In this document: positions 1-6,388 of the stretch, one piece after another
Layout of the letters: the number at the start of each line of letters is the position of its first letter
Numbering within the stretch: position 1 is the stretch's first letter
Assembly: GCA_030838305.1 (NCBI GenBank)
Contig: JAUTWY010000124.1
Location: 1 to 7,930, forward strand
DNA: 7,930 nucleotides
Direction: 5' to 3'
Origin: Acidobacteriaceae bacterium
Lineage (GTDB): Bacteria > Acidobacteriota > Terriglobia > Terriglobales > Acidobacteriaceae
Made by a program: the position numbers and the translations under genes
Notes under the pieces: model-generated
The model's database searches: none
Told to the model about the DNA's origin: nothing
Seen by the model: the letters and a program-made list of their open reading frames with translations, nothing else

Positions 1-444
1 TGTTGTTCCTGTTGCCGCTTCGAACGCGACCAATGAGCTTTGGCATTAGCTACTGACCGCCGGATGTGAATTCGCTGGCCAAGATTGCCGTTCGAGAACT
101 TACTTTCACGTCAGGATCGTCCGCAGCAGTGGTTCTCGGTCGGAGGAAGCGGTCAAAAGGCCAACCATATGCTGTTGTACTACGCCTTTGTCTGGGCGTA
201 CTCCAACGGATGGAGCGTGGGAACAAATCCCAGCATGTCTGTGGACTGGGAGGCGCCTAACGGTAACAAGGTGGCATTTCCGGTCGGCTTGCAAGTCGGA
301 AAACTGCGCAAACTCGGGCTCCTACCAGTGAAGTTCGACGTGCAGGCTCAGTATTACGTCGTGCGTCCACAAGTGAATAGCCCGAAATGGAATCTTCAGC
401 TCCAAATAACCCCGATTCTTCCTGCATTGATCGGGCGTAAGTAA
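1..444 (+). pseudogene. 3' remnant of a probable outer-membrane beta-barrel ('transporter-like') protein, broken upstream
   Basis: The open frame 85-444 (TTG start, 119 codons) ends in a pattern typical of the last strands of bacterial outer-membrane barrel proteins often labelled transporter or 'neuromedin U' in databases. It has an aromatic-rich strand (NHMLLYYAFVWAY), then a WSVGTNPSMSVDWEA strand, a VAFPVGLQVGKL strand, an alternating QAQYYVV strand and a final WNLQLQITPILP strand. Similarity starts abruptly near residue 12, no ribosome-binding site precedes the TTG, and the same frame is stopped at 34-36 and 67-69. The other two plus frames stop at 47-49 and 54-56, so no single frame carries the gene in from the left edge. 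I infer a longer gene whose middle was damaged by one or more frameshifts, leaving a 3' remnant. A sequencing error or a short real protein are alternatives. The family assignment comes from pattern memory and is only moderately sure. Confidence 0.42.
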
Positions 445-579
445 GGGCTACAAAACATTTGCGGTCGATGATCGGCTTTGACATTGAGCGTACCGGACAG
501 CCTCGTCTTAACAACGCGGGGTGCTCGGTAACCGGTTCGGTATCAACTTCTAATTTCTAAGGAAAGAACGGAGATAAGT

Positions 580-1956
580 ATGAAACCAGAAATATCTGTG
601 AACACCCCGTGGAAAGTAATCATAGTGGGAGGTGGTTTTGGCGGACTTCGCGCAGCCCAGGCGCTGAAGTCCGACCTATTTGACGTGACCTTAATTGATC
701 GGCGCAATTACCATCTTTATCAGCCTCTTTTAAATCAAGTTGCCACCGGTTCACTGTCGCCCGGACAGATATCAGCACCGCTACGAAGCGTGCTAAGTAA
801 GCAAAAGAATACCCGTGTCCTCCTGGGATCAGTGGAAGATATTGACCCTGGTGCAAAGCAGGTGTTTCTAGCCGATGGCGCAGTGCTCGCCTACGACTCA
901 CTGATTGTCGCAACCGGCTCGCAACCTTCGTACTTCGGGAATGACGACTGGCAACAATGGGCGCCTGGTTTGAAGAGTGTCGAAGAAGCCACACTCGTCC
1001 GCGATAAAATTCTGTACGCATTCGAGGTCGCAGAGCGAATCCCGGATCCGGTCCAGCGCCGAGCGTGGCTAACGTTTGTAATTGTTGGGGCTGGGCCGAC
1101 CGGTGTCGAACTTGCTGCAGCGATTGCCGAGATCGCACGACAGACGCTCAAGAATGATTTTCGCTCCATTCGTCCGGAAGAAAGCCAGATCATCTTGATT
1201 GACGGAGCACCCAGAGTACTCATGTCGTTTCCAGAAGACCTGTCGGAGAAGGCGAGCCGGTCTCTTAACAGGCTCGGCGTGACTTTAAGGTGCGGCGCCA
1301 TGGTCAGAGGCATAAATGAGGAAGGAGTAACGATGCAAAGCGGAGAAAATCTGGAACACCTAACAGCGAGAACAGTGATCTGGGCGGGTGGCATTTCGGC
1401 CTCTTCACTTGGACAAATTCTCACTCGTCGCACGAGTGCTGACACCGACAAAAGAGGGAGAGTCAAGGTGAAACCTGACCTTACGATTCCGAACTATCCT
1501 GATATCTATGTCATCGGGGACCTTGCCTGCTCTGTCGATACTCAGGGAAAACCTTTACCGGCATTGACGCAGGTGGCCATGCAGGGAGGGCAGTATGCGG
1601 CCGAGGCAATCTCCAGAAAAGTGAAAAGTGGGCCGGCACTCGGTCCCTTTGAGTACTCCGACAAGGGCTCGCTAGCAGTGATCGGACGCCGAGCGGCAGT
1701 GGCCAACATCTCCGGGGTTCATCTCTCAGGTCTGTTTGCCTGGATCCTGTGGGCCTGTATCCACGTGATGAATCTCCTCGCCTTCCAGAATCGGCTTTCG
1801 GTGTTCATCCAATGGGCATTCCCGGACTTGAAGCTCAGTCGTGGAGCGCGGCTTGTCGTCGGTACCGCCCCGACGGATTTCAAGTTCAATAAAGAGGTTG
1901 CTGTTAATCTTAGCTCGCCGGAAGTCAAAGCCGGGACAGTCGCGGTGTCGGATTGA
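580..1956 (+). CDS. ndh: Type II NADH dehydrogenase (NDH-2), FAD-dependent NADH:quinone oxidoreductase
   Basis: The 458-residue product matches the usual 400-460 residues of NDH-2, a monotopic membrane flavoprotein that passes electrons from NADH to quinone without pumping protons. The first Rossmann motif (FAD) is VIIVGGGFGG at about residues 13-22. The second (NADH) is IVGAGPTGVELA at about 168-179, with a downstream acidic residue at D208. The second FAD motif is YVIGDLA at 310-316. The quinone-site region reads LTQVAMQGG at 329-337. A hydrophobic, amphipathic C-terminal stretch (about 383-414, rich in W, F, L, I) is the expected membrane anchor. The ATG at 580 is preceded by GGAG (570-573) with a six-base spacer. 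The gene stands alone on the plus strand, 135 bp after the barrel remnant, and converges on the minus-strand pseudogenes. The reading frame is intact with no missing motifs. A related pyridine nucleotide-disulfide oxidoreductase is the only alternative. Confidence 0.95.
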   Translation: MKPEISVNTPWKVIIVGGGFGGLRAAQALKSDLFDVTLIDRRNYHLYQPLLNQVATGSLSPGQISAPLRSVLSKQKNTRVLLGSVEDIDPGAKQVFLADGAVLAYDSLIVATGSQPSYFGNDDWQQWAPGLKSVEEATLVRDKILYAFEVAERIPDPVQRRAWLTFVIVGAGPTGVELAAAIAEIARQTLKNDFRSIRPEESQIILIDGAPRVLMSFPEDLSEKASRSLNRLGVTLRCGAMVRGINEEGVTMQSGENLEHLTARTVIWAGGISASSLGQILTRRTSADTDKRGRVKVKPDLTIPNYPDIYVIGDLACSVDTQGKPLPALTQVAMQGGQYAAEAISRKVKSGPALGPFEYSDKGSLAVIGRRAAVANISGVHLSGLFAWILWACIHVMNLLAFQNRLSVFIQWAFPDLKLSRGARLVVGTAPTDFKFNKEVAVNLSSPEVKAGTVAVSD

Positions 1957-1983
1957 GGATGCCGAAAAAGCAGCTGACCATAT

Positions 1984-2000
1984 GGGGGCTCTGAGAGCCT
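1984..2000 (+). terminator. Possible hairpin terminator after ndh
   Basis: About 30 bases past the ndh stop, GGCTCTGAGAGCC (1987-1999) can fold into a five- to six-pair stem with a one- to three-base loop. It is followed by TCGAGAC, not a T-run, so it is not a textbook intrinsic terminator. Position is the main support, because it lies between two convergent units. Confidence 0.28.
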
Positions 2001-2006
2001 CGAGAC

Positions 2007-2373
2007 TACACGTATGCGATGGGCCCACTCACAACGTGGGCGTTTGTCATGATGTATCCGTCAGCGCCGACAATGGTTCCAGCGCCGATTGTGTGTTGGC
2101 GCACGAAGAGGGCTATATCGCTGCGACCCTGCTGCTCCGCTTGTCCGATCCCGGCAACTTCGATCTGAACGACGGCTGGCAAACCTTGCTTGGGAGTTAC
2201 TGCAGCGATCCGCTGAGCTGCACCAGCATATCTGCGGGAACGCGTGAGGCCATCTGGCGAGCTGGGTGAATGTCCCCGATGGCCTTGGTCGTGGGCTGTT
2301 GGCAAACGCCGATCGGTATCAGCGTTGCCGCGCATCCAGCAATCGTGAGTCCGCGAATCATGTATCGGTTCAT
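2007..2373 (-). pseudogene. Truncated, frameshifted htrA/degP 5' fragment
   Basis: The minus-strand ATG at 2373 starts a peptide close to the N-terminus of the intact protease (start 4687). It has the same MN-Y-IR opening, the IAGCAATL core, CQQP, and SRVP-DML-QLSGSLQ. After that point one base is missing near 2180 (GGCTGGCAAACC here, GGCTGGAGAAACC in the intact copy). The rest continues in another frame, where PAVVQIEV-GIGQ, RQHTIGAGTIV and GYIMTNAHVVSG with the catalytic His are still readable. A second one-base deletion near 2021 gives a stop a few codons later, just where the duplication ends. The Asp and Ser of the triad and both PDZ domains are absent, so no active protease is possible. 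The start-proximal region GACTGGAATCATCC-like leader is also kept. I treat this as a dead fragment produced by the segmental duplication. Confidence 0.88.
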
Positions 2374-2458
2374 GGATGATTCCAGTAACGTGCGCGCCCC
2401 TGGGTCCGCGCCGAATTTTTGGATCAAGTTCAGTCTTCCCTAAGAGTCGGAGGATTTA

Positions 2459-2692
2459 TTAGCCGCGCCCCGGCGGGAAGTCCTTCAGGAGTTTTTGCGC
2501 TTCCTTGTTGAGCCTTTCCTGGTTTTTCTCTTGTTTTTTGCTGGGATCAATCGTGTGTTGTGCGGCACCTATCCAAACGAGCTTCTTTGCAGTCGGGTCA
2601 TACATACCAAGGACGAAAGTGCCAACGGTAATGGTTGAAGTAGTTGCCGAATGCGCATCGAGGCCGCCTGCCGCTGACACCCAACTCTTCAA
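2459..2692 (-). pseudogene. 3' fragment of a DUF4136 gene
   Basis: An open minus-strand frame of 77 codons matches the last 70 or so residues of the intact DUF4136 protein encoded at 4804-5442. Shared segments include TSTI--GTFVLGMYDP, KKLVWIGAAQH and IDPSKKQEKNQERLNK, then QKLLKDFPP. It ends one codon earlier (TTA at 2459-2461). It lacks the signal peptide and the N-terminal half of the domain, and its match ends within the Gly/Trp-rich linker, with a single aligned Trp still visible. No convincing ribosome-binding site precedes it. The frame is still free of stops and many differences are conservative, so loss may be recent or the fragment may simply be short enough to have escaped a stop. 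It lies in the same order relative to the protease fragment as the intact pair. Confidence 0.8.
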
Positions 2693-2768
2693 ATCTGCGA
2701 AACGATCCCCTCGTTAGTCGTTGTCGCGAATCGATGAGCGGCTGCCGAGTGGAATCTGGAGTGCAGAG

Positions 2769-3044
2769 ATGTATTCCGACCCCCCTTCGAAAGTGCGGAG
2801 GTCACTGAGGTTCGACATTATGTACAAAGCGCCGATTTACGTGGAAACCGCTCCTGTGGCGAATTTTCCTGAAAGAGTGGATGTGCGTTGGGAAATGGAA
2901 AGTCGCCTGATGTGGAACGAAAAAGAACGCATCAACGAGGAGCAAGAATTGATCTATGAAGTTAGCTGGATTCCAGAGTTGGGGGTCTGGCGCCGCTTTC
3001 TCAGGTCGAGGAAGAGAACGCAGAGATCACAGTCGTACTGTTGA
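2769..3044 (+). CDS. Hypothetical small protein, 91 residues
   Basis: I do not recognise this product. The frame is open from a TTG at 2721, but the ATG at 2769 has GGAG at 2758-2761 with a seven-base spacer, so I chose it. The 91-residue product has no hydrophobic segment or signal peptide. It contains a charged, Trp- and Glu-rich centre (around VRWEMESRLMWNEKERINEE) followed by YEVSWIPELGVW, and a strongly basic tail (RRFLRSRKRTQR). It sits directly beside the decayed duplicate and is transcribed away from it, with 176 bp of apparently non-coding sequence on its other side. It could be a genuine lineage-specific protein, a fragment of a gene disrupted when the duplication formed, or a chance frame. 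The ribosome-binding site and the absence of an overlapping better gene are the only support. Confidence 0.4.
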   Translation: MYSDPPSKVRRSLRFDIMYKAPIYVETAPVANFPERVDVRWEMESRLMWNEKERINEEQELIYEVSWIPELGVWRRFLRSRKRTQRSQSYC

Positions 3045-3220
3045 TTCGAAGCCCGGAATATAACTCTTCCTGGATGCCGTCTCCGCACGCGAACTGCTTC
3101 GCTCCCTTTTATAAAGTGATCGTCAATTTCCAGATAACACTATGTTGACATGCGCGACCGCATAGTTACACGCGCTGGTTTTGACATTTCGCAAGTGCTC
3201 TGCAGTATCAGGATGCTGCG

Positions 3221-4687
3221 CTATTCCATCTCGAAGGCGAGATATTGGAATTGTCCCTTTCGCTCGATGCCCAACACTGTCGCGTCGCCTGGTTTTAGCT
3301 GAGCGACCGCCGATTTCAACTGCTCGAGCGACCCAATGTACGTGCGATTCACGGAATGGATCACGTCTCCAACGCGTAGGCCGGTGGCAACAGAATTGAA
3401 CGCCGGCGCCTGTCCCGCCACGATCACGCCAATACCGATACGCATATCCGGCAAAACGGAATGCAGTTCACCGTCGAAATTCAGCCCGAAAATGCCCAGC
3501 TGTTCGACACGGCTCTTAATCGGATCCGCGACATCAACGAGTTGGTCCATCGGGTCGCGCACGCGCATCGCGGGGACCTCCACTGACAGCTCCTGGACTC
3601 CTCTTAATGCGTTGATCTTGAGGACCTGATCGGGTGGATGGATATAGAGCGCCGCGGCGAACTCACTAAGGCCTCGCACGGGATGCCCGTCTATGGCCAA
3701 GATCACGTCCTCGCCGACTAAGCCGGCTGCATCAGCTGGTCCCTGCGGAGTGACGTCGGCGAGCACCACGCCCCAGTCCTGGGCGAGCCCAAGGCCTTTC
3801 GCCATGGTGGGCGTAATCGCCTGAGCGACAACGCCCATCTCTGCGCGATATACGTGGCCGTATTTTCTGAAACTTTGGTAAACGAAATTCACGATGCGCG
3901 CGGGGATCGCAAAACCCAGCCCTTCACTGCCTCCACTGTGGCTCATGATTAAAGTATTCAGCCCGACTACAGCGCCCGTTACGTCCACCAATGGCCCTCC
4001 ACTGTTGCCAGGGTTAATGGCAGTGTCCGTTTGCAGATACACCATAGGATTATCGGGATCGGGTTGCCGCATCGCCGAACTGATCACACCCATCGACACA
4101 GAGCTCTGCAAGCCTTCCGGGCTGCCGACGGCGAAAACGAGTTCCCCCGGTTGCGGAGAGCGTTCCACATCCAACCGCAGTGTCGGCAAATTACTGGCCT
4201 CAATCTTCAGCAGCGCCAAGTCGACTTCCTTGTTCACTCCAACAATTTTCGCCTCTAAAACCTGCGATTTGCGGGCAGCGGAGGCGTCAAACAATTCGGT
4301 AGGTGGCGCCGACAGAATTACACGTATGCGATGCGCCCCGCTCACCACGTGAGCGTTGGTCATGATGTATCCGTTAGGGTCCACAATGATTCCAGCGCCG
4401 ATTGTGTGTTGGCGCACGATGAGCGCCATATCGCTACGACCCTGCGCCTCGGTTTGTCCGATCCCGGTAACTTCGATCTGAACGACGGCTGGAGAAACCT
4501 TGCTGGCGAGCTGTTGCAGCGATCCGCTGAGCTGCGCCAGCATATCGACCGGAACGCGTGAGGTCACCGGGTGAGCTGGCTGAATGTCCCCGATCACCTT
4601 GGCTGCGGGCTGTTGGCAAATGCCGATCGGTGTCAGCGTTGCCGCGCATCCAGCAATCATAAGTGCGCGAATTATGTATGGGTTCAT
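3221..4687 (-). CDS. degP: DegP/HtrA-family periplasmic serine endoprotease with two PDZ domains
   Basis: The 488-residue product has the full HtrA layout: an exported N-terminus, a trypsin-like domain (about 60-270) and two PDZ domains (about 282-375 and 395-485). The triad is His113 in TNAHVVSG, Asp156 in EVDLALLKIE and Ser229 in INPGNSGGPL. The oxyanion and active-site loops look normal. The N-terminus has a hydrophobic run (ALMIAGCAATLTPIGIC) with a single arginine before it. IAGC resembles a lipobox but would leave a very short signal, so cleavage by signal peptidase I after about residue 24 is equally possible. The family degrades or refolds misfolded envelope proteins in the periplasm. 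The ATG at 4687 has TGGA seven bases upstream. It lies 116 bp after the DUF4136 gene and on the same strand as the sigma factor. The family is certain; the choice between DegP, DegQ and MucD is not. Confidence 0.95.
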   Translation of the reverse strand: MNPYIIRALMIAGCAATLTPIGICQQPAAKVIGDIQPAHPVTSRVPVDMLAQLSGSLQQLASKVSPAVVQIEVTGIGQTEAQGRSDMALIVRQHTIGAGIIVDPNGYIMTNAHVVSGAHRIRVILSAPPTELFDASAARKSQVLEAKIVGVNKEVDLALLKIEASNLPTLRLDVERSPQPGELVFAVGSPEGLQSSVSMGVISSAMRQPDPDNPMVYLQTDTAINPGNSGGPLVDVTGAVVGLNTLIMSHSGGSEGLGFAIPARIVNFVYQSFRKYGHVYRAEMGVVAQAITPTMAKGLGLAQDWGVVLADVTPQGPADAAGLVGEDVILAIDGHPVRGLSEFAAALYIHPPDQVLKINALRGVQELSVEVPAMRVRDPMDQLVDVADPIKSRVEQLGIFGLNFDGELHSVLPDMRIGIGVIVAGQAPAFNSVATGLRVGDVIHSVNRTYIGSLEQLKSAVAQLKPGDATVLGIERKGQFQYLAFEME

Positions 4688-5040
4688 GGATGATTCCAGT
4701 GACGAAACTCAATGCACGCGGACAACGCATTTATTGAAGCTCATCGACCGCGTGCGACCAGAGTAGCGATAAGGCTCTCTTCCCTGTTCAAACTGGGACG
4801 GGTTTATTTGCCGCGCCGCGGCGGGAAGTCCTTCAGCAGTTTTTGCGCTCCCTTGTTGAGCCTTTCCTGGTTTTTCTCCTGTTTTTTGCTCGGATCAATC
4901 GCGTGTTGTGCAGCACCTATCCAAACCAGCTTCTTTCCAGCAGGGTCATACATACCAAGGACGAAAGTCCCGATGTTAATGGTCGAAGTGTTTGCCGAAA
5001 ATGAATCGAGGCCGCCGCCCCACGGGCCCCAACCGCCCAA
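4319..5040. repeat. Intact partner of the segmental duplicate (copy B; partner 2007-2692)
   Basis: This segment covers the 5' third of the intact protease gene, the 116-bp spacer and the 3' third of the DUF4136 gene, and it has a same-orientation relic at 2007-2692. Both genes here are open and full length, so it is the functional copy. The two copies are separated by about 1.6 kb holding the 91-codon ORF and the 3' two thirds of the protease gene. Confidence 0.85.
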
Positions 5041-5442
5041 ACCCCAACCGACCCAGCCGTTCGCGAAGCCGTTTATTTGCTTCTCCCGGTCGATGGCGAG
5101 TTGGAAGCCAAGGAGTAAATCGGCTTTATCGCCGTCAACCACCTTAGTCAGGCCCTTGGCCGCCATTTGGGAATCGACCGCTTGCTTGACCTGAGTGTCC
5201 AGGATCTGGTCGGGCTGGCCACCTATGCGGGCTATGCCCTTTACGTCCTCGACCCATGCATAGGTGTGATATTTCGAAAAATCAGTTCCTGGCATGTAAT
5301 TGGTTCGCACGTCTTGTGCGTACGTCACGGAGCACGCGAGGAACGCCAGGATCAGTGCAGGACAGAACCTTACCTTCCGGACCCTCCAGTTTTGAGATTT
5401 TTGCCACATCGGCCTTCTCTTTTCAGTCGGTTGCGTCAACAC
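4804..5442 (-). CDS. DUF4136 domain-containing exported protein
   Basis: The 212-residue product has a basic N-terminus, a hydrophobic core (CPALILAFLACSV, about 27-39) and a likely signal-peptidase site after TYA (residues 40-42). FLAC is only an imperfect lipobox. The mature part fits DUF4136: an opening TDFSKYHTYAW (about 53-63), a helix with DTQVKQAVDSQMAAKGL, a KADLLLGFQ strand, then YDPAGKKLVWIGAA and a final KLLKDFPP. A Gly/Trp-rich linker (about 124-145) interrupts the middle of the domain. The function of the family is not known; members are envelope proteins, often lipoproteins. The GTG at 5442 is preferred because AAGGAG (5450-5455) lies seven bases upstream. An internal ATG at 5409 has only a poorly spaced site. 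The ribosome-binding site sits in the 24-bp gap after the sigma-factor gene, which suggests co-transcription. Confidence 0.88.
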   Translation of the reverse strand: MLTQPTEKRRPMWQKSQNWRVRKVRFCPALILAFLACSVTYAQDVRTNYMPGTDFSKYHTYAWVEDVKGIARIGGQPDQILDTQVKQAVDSQMAAKGLTKVVDGDKADLLLGFQLAIDREKQINGFANGWVGWGLGGWGPWGGGLDSFSANTSTINIGTFVLGMYDPAGKKLVWIGAAQHAIDPSKKQEKNQERLNKGAQKLLKDFPPRRGK

Positions 5443-5466
5443 TTCTTTTCTCCTTCTTTAGTTTTT

Positions 5467-6240
5467 CTAATCTGCTCGGCCAGTAAGTTCGCATCTGCCC
5501 GGCAACATCGCACGCGGTTTTGCGACTGTCATCGCACAACTAGGACAGTTCTGATTAGCCACGCGGCCTACGCCCAATGGTTGAGCGCCTCGCCCATTGA
5601 TTCCAAGGTCCCGCAGTGTCTTGCGTAGTTTCCTTTTGCCGCGGAACACGTGGCCTTTAACAGCGCCAACAGAGAGACGCATGTGTCGAGCCGTCTCTTG
5701 GATGGATAACTCACCGAGTTCCCGCAGTTTGATCGCGGTCCGCAGTTGTCGTGTCAAGTTGTCAATAGCTGCGGATAATACTTCGGCCTCTTCGCGCTTC
5801 AAGTAATTTGCTTCTGGGTCCGGACTCGCATCGACGACATCTAAGTGCGGCGCTGTCTCTTCGTCGCTACTTACATCACCAATAAATACCTCGCGTAGTG
5901 CACGAGCCCGGCGCAAACACATAAGAGCTTCATTAATTGCAATACGCGTTAGCCATGTTGAGAACGAGGATTTCTCTTCGAAGTTGCTCAGGTGAAGGAA
6001 TGTTTTTTGGAAAGTCTGCTGGACAACATCTTCAGCGTCTTCGCGAACCCGAGTGTACCGGAGTGCAATCGCAAAAATTCTTGTCCGATGGCGTTTCACA
6101 AGCGTTTCAAATGCCTGCTGATCTCCCATCTTGGCAGTTGCCACAAGTGCCTGGTCGATGGCTGGATCATTAATCGAAACGGTGCCAGCAAATGTCTGCT
6201 GCGCGGTTCCTACCTCATCCGAATCAAGGGCTGTGTTCAT
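5467..6240 (-). CDS. ECF-type RNA polymerase sigma factor (sigma-70 family)
   Basis: The protein is about 257 residues. Region sigma-2 lies at about 42-112, with GDQQAFETLVKRH, the DAEDVVQQTFQKTF core-binding motif and FSTWLTRIAINEAL for -10 recognition. An acidic linker (about 120-154) leads to sigma-4 at about 155-210, with a helix-turn-helix in LSIQETARHMRLSVGAVKGH. Such factors redirect RNA polymerase to stress or envelope promoters. A tail of about 45 residues follows sigma-4 and contains CPSC plus one more Cys. Typical ECF factors end soon after sigma-4. I chose the ATG at 6240 because AGGA (6248-6251) is seven bases upstream; a GTG one codon earlier is also open. The gene starts 18 bases after the 39-codon ORF and ends 24 bases before the DUF4136 gene. 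No anti-sigma gene is seen. Family is certain; the ECF group is not assigned. Confidence 0.94.
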   Translation of the reverse strand: MNTALDSDEVGTAQQTFAGTVSINDPAIDQALVATAKMGDQQAFETLVKRHRTRIFAIALRYTRVREDAEDVVQQTFQKTFLHLSNFEEKSSFSTWLTRIAINEALMCLRRARALREVFIGDVSSDEETAPHLDVVDASPDPEANYLKREEAEVLSAAIDNLTRQLRTAIKLRELGELSIQETARHMRLSVGAVKGHVFRGKRKLRKTLRDLGINGRGAQPLGVGRVANQNCPSCAMTVAKPRAMLPGRCELTGRAD

Positions 6241-6258
6241 CACGCGATCCTGTCCTCG

Positions 6259-6378
6259 TCAGCCACGCGCTAACCACAGGCCGAACCGAATGGAGTCCGC
6301 GAAGCTGAATGCCTTGCGGTACCGCAGCAGGCGGTACCACCCGACCCACTTGCGAGCAAATACGAGAATCAATGACAT
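6259..6378 (-). CDS. Small basic aromatic protein, 39 residues, directly upstream of the sigma factor
   Basis: A 39-codon frame starts at the ATG at 6378 behind a perfect AGGAGG (6383-6388), four bases away, and ends 18 bases before the sigma-factor ATG. The product is rich in Arg, Trp, Tyr and Phe. It has a short hydrophobic start (SLILVFA), a basic middle (RKWVGWYRLLRYRK) and an ending with DSIRFGLWLARG. It looks like an amphipathic, possibly membrane-surface peptide; there is no clear full transmembrane helix. A longer frame extends upstream of this ATG, but it overlaps the STAS gene and lacks support, so I keep only the short form. The tight coupling suggests co-translation with the sigma factor. 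Its role is unknown: a regulator of the sigma factor, a leader peptide or an independent small protein are all possible. I have a vague memory of similar tiny ORFs in acidobacteria but cannot confirm it. Confidence 0.6.
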   Translation of the reverse strand: MSLILVFARKWVGWYRLLRYRKAFSFADSIRFGLWLARG

Positions 6379-6382
6379 AAAC

Positions 6383-6388
6383 CCTCCT
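6383..6388 (-). promoter_or_regulatory. Consensus ribosome-binding site of the 39-codon ORF
   Basis: CCTCCT on the plus strand reads AGGAGG on the coding strand, four bases before the ATG at 6378. It is a complete anti-16S match, as good as any site in this window, and it is the main reason for accepting such a short gene. Confidence 0.7.

Larger units (their letters stand above)
2007..2692. repeat. Decayed direct segmental duplicate (copy A; partner 4319-5040)
   Basis: This block aligns base by base, in the same orientation, with 4319-5040. The left edge (TACACGTATGCGAT) aligns with 4319. The ATG region of the protease fragment aligns with 4685-4700, and the DUF4136 3' end aligns with about 4800-5016. 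By eye about nine bases in ten agree in the DUF4136 part (roughly 22 mismatches in about 208), fading out by about 2692. The central spacer, 2391-2455, has largely diverged and is about 30 bases shorter than its counterpart. Both ends lie inside genes, so copy A carries only the 5' third of the protease gene and the 3' third of the DUF4136 gene. The intact copy appears to be the parent or the preserved sister. Confidence 0.88.

Noticed and set aside
478..513. Perfect TTGACA at 478-483 upstream of ndh
   Set aside because: No -10-like hexamer lies 16-18 bases downstream; the nearest AT-rich candidate is more than 20 bases away.
620..1466. Long minus-strand frames (172 and 191 codons) opposite ndh
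   Set aside because: They are antisense to an unambiguous NDH-2 gene and their translations are Arg/Ser-rich without motifs.
3135..3168. Imperfect inverted repeat (TAAC-AC-TATG ... CATAGTTA) downstream of the protease gene
   Set aside because: The arms are only eight bases with a two-base bulge and a 16-base loop, and there is no T-run in the protease direction, so it is not a credible terminator or operator.
3894..4352. 152-codon plus-strand frame opposite the protease gene
   Set aside because: It is antisense to the trypsin-like domain; the composition (Pro, Ser, Thr-rich) is what the reverse of a GC-rich gene gives.
4712..5194. 160-codon plus-strand frame opposite the DUF4136 gene, with a similar frame in the relic (2505-2717)
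   Set aside because: The shared peptide looks conserved only because the DNA is duplicated; the coding strand is clearly the minus strand in both copies.
6316..6338. Two copies of GCGGTACC, the first in a perfect ten-base palindrome
   Set aside because: They fall inside the 39-codon ORF and are explained by repeated Tyr-Arg codons; too short to claim an operator.
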